64,000 nt of DNA from NCBI RefSeq assembly GCF_947496725.1, contig NZ_CANMDS010000001.1:620001-684000 (forward strand). The letters are read 5' to 3'. Under the pieces are notes generated by a model. The model searched no databases and was not told where the DNA came from. It saw only the letters and a list, made by a program, of their open reading frames with translations. Numbering within the stretch: the first letter of the stretch is position 1; each line of letters starts with the position of its first letter. The translations under genes and the position numbers were made by a program. This DNA comes from an uncultured Dokdonia sp. Its GTDB lineage: Bacteria > Bacteroidota > Bacteroidia > Flavobacteriales > Flavobacteriaceae. Shown one piece after another: positions 62,901 to 64,000 of the stretch.

Positions 62901-64000
62901 CTAGATAAACATTTCTTCTACTTTTTTAATAGATCTAGGTAAACAGCATACTACTACACGGTCACCCTTTTCTATTCTAAAAGCACCTAAGGCTATAAGA
63001 CCTTGATTATTTCTTACTACTCCTGCTATAGTCGCACTTCTAGGGAAGTCTATGTCTCGTATACGTTTCCCCTGTACCTCAGAAGAGTCCTTTACAATAA
63101 ACTCTAGTAGCTCTGCATTCATATTATTGAGCTTAGTCATTGCTACTACCTCTCCTTTACGGATGTATCTAAAGATATTATTTGCAGCTAGTAGCTTTTT
63201 ATTGATAAGGGTATCAATACCTATACTCTGTGAGAGCTGGAAGTAATCCATATTCTCAACCAGGGCTATAGTTTTTTGTACTCCTTTTGACTTAGCAACC
63301 AGACACGACATAATATTAGTCTCACTATCTCCTGTTACAGAGATAAAGGCATCCATATCGTGTATATTTTCTTCATCTAGTAGTTCTACATTACGACCGT
63401 CACCATTTATAACAAGTGCCTTGGGTAGTAAATCTGCTAGATCAATTGCTTTCTCACGGTTCTTCTCTACTAGTTTTACATTAAATCTATTACTACATAA
63501 ATCTTTTGCAGTTTTTGACCCGATGTTACTACCGCCCAGTATCATAACATTTTTGATGTTTTGACGTATTTTACCAGTGAGCTTGTAAATCTCTTCTACA
63601 CCGCCCTGCACCGTCACAAAATAAATATGATCACCTTCCTTAAAAACAGTATCACCTCTAGGGATCAATGTATATTGTGTTCCTTCTCGCTGTATCGCGA
63701 TAGGCATAAAGTGTAACTCTGGAAAGATTTTTGCTGCCTCTTTTACACTTTTACCTACAAAAGATGCGGTACGTGATAAGGTAGTCCCTACCATAGTAAG
63801 TGCTCCATTATCAAACTCATAACTGTCTGAAAAACCACTCTGGTTAAGTAGTAACTCAATCTCACTTGCCGCTAGACTCTCTGGAGAGATTAACTCATCA
63901 ATCCCAAATTTCTGAAAGCCTGCCAGCTCCTTGTGCTCAATAAACTCTGTGTTAGATATACGAGCAATCGTGCGCTGTGCACCCAGCTGTTTTGCCAGTA
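62901..64000 (-). CDS. trkA: Trk potassium uptake regulator TrkA, partial
   Basis: The frame runs 366 codons to the window edge without a start; the inner ATG at 63794 is not the true start because the upstream residues continue the domain (KQLGAQRTIARISNTEFIEH). Parts visible: the end of the first RCK domain, a first C-terminal subdomain (PELHFMPIAIQREGTQYTLI), a second Rossmann domain (NVMILGGSNIGSKTAKDLCS, LVINGDGRNVELLDEENIHD) and a final RCK-C (SATIAGVVRNNQGLIALGAF). TrkA binds NAD(H)/ATP and gates TrkH, the following gene. Confidence 0.93.
   Translation of the reverse strand, partial: LAKQLGAQRTIARISNTEFIEHKELAGFQKFGIDELISPESLAASEIELLLNQSGFSDSYEFDNGALTMVGTTLSRTASFVGKSVKEAAKIFPELHFMPIAIQREGTQYTLIPRGDTVFKEGDHIYFVTVQGGVEEIYKLTGKIRQNIKNVMILGGSNIGSKTAKDLCSNRFNVKLVEKNREKAIDLADLLPKALVINGDGRNVELLDEENIHDMDAFISVTGDSETNIMSCLVAKSKGVQKTIALVENMDYFQLSQSIGIDTLINKKLLAANNIFRYIRKGEVVAMTKLNNMNAELLEFIVKDSSEVQGKRIRDIDFPRSATIAGVVRNNQGLIALGAFRIEKGDRVVVCCLPRSIKKVEEMFI

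Overview
The window looks like a chromosomal segment of a marine flavobacterium (Bacteroidota, Flavobacteriaceae). The evidence is the family content (DUF4835, DUF6913, DUF5683 and DUF4870 proteins, a DUF5684-LepB fusion, CtlX), the gene orders recN-DUF4835-coaBC-rpoZ-bamD-dapA and parA-parB-DUF5683-dapB-lepB-wbqC-EEP-rhomboid-rhomboid-mutL-ribH-TPR-recF, the AT-rich composition, and -7 promoter elements of the form TAnnTTTG. The genus Dokdonia/Krokinobacter is a guess from memory of such sequences and was not tested. No rRNA, tRNA, CRISPR array, insertion sequence or prophage was recognised, and no gene-free gap exceeds about 300 bases.

Layout. 0-8.9 kb (minus strand): YbbR-like protein (cut by the edge), glycosyltransferase, fabI, recN, DUF4835, coaBC, rpoZ, bamD, dapA, DUF6913. 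8.9-10.6 kb (plus): a 5'-nucleotidase split into two overlapping genes. 10.6-16.2 kb (minus): membrane protein, ligA, aquaporin, LOG-family protein, prmC, acetyltransferase. 16.3-18.6 kb (plus): ribD, EamA transporter, small membrane protein. 18.6-20.9 kb (minus): DUF4199, GlmU-like protein, DUF4442. 21.0-25.1 kb (plus): DUF4870, PadR regulator, PspC-domain protein, NTF2-like protein, head-GIN lipoprotein. 25.2-26.0 kb (minus): XRE regulator with an S24-like tail. 26.1-35.2 kb (plus): YbjN-like protein, PspA/IM30, YqiJ/NfeD-like OB-fold membrane protein, flotillin, and a 1625-residue AAA+ ATPase. 35.3-37.0 kb: a small accessory patch with tandem repeats, two unrecognised genes and a MITE-like inverted-repeat element. 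37-41 kb: trxB, sugar dehydrogenase with cytochrome c, outer-membrane protein. 41.2-54.7 kb: the parAB-to-recF housekeeping block. 54.8-64 kb: argS, PH-like protein, SDR, rrf2, ctlX, ypdA, trkH and trkA (cut by the edge).

Two things stand out. First, the perfect palindrome GCTTTCGCGAAAGC, usually CGCTTTCGCGAAAGCG, occurs 19 times exactly in 64 kb. It lies both between genes and inside genes, where it is read mostly as Ala-Phe-Ala-Lys-Ala. A recurrent one-armed variant, TTTTTCGCGAAAGC, occurs four more times. No gene in the window explains it. Second, 21-35 kb carries a dense membrane-stress module (PadR/PspC/head-GIN, then YbjN/PspA/YqiJ/flotillin/AAA+). Its transcription units share nearly G-free A/C-rich leaders, and three of its leaders place the palindrome 73-80 bases before the start codon.

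Most remaining genes are housekeeping: lysine/diaminopimelate synthesis (dapA, dapB), riboflavin (ribD, ribH), coenzyme A (coaBC), DNA repair and replication (recN, ligA, mutL, recF), envelope biogenesis (bamD, lepB, fabI) and potassium uptake (trkH, trkA).
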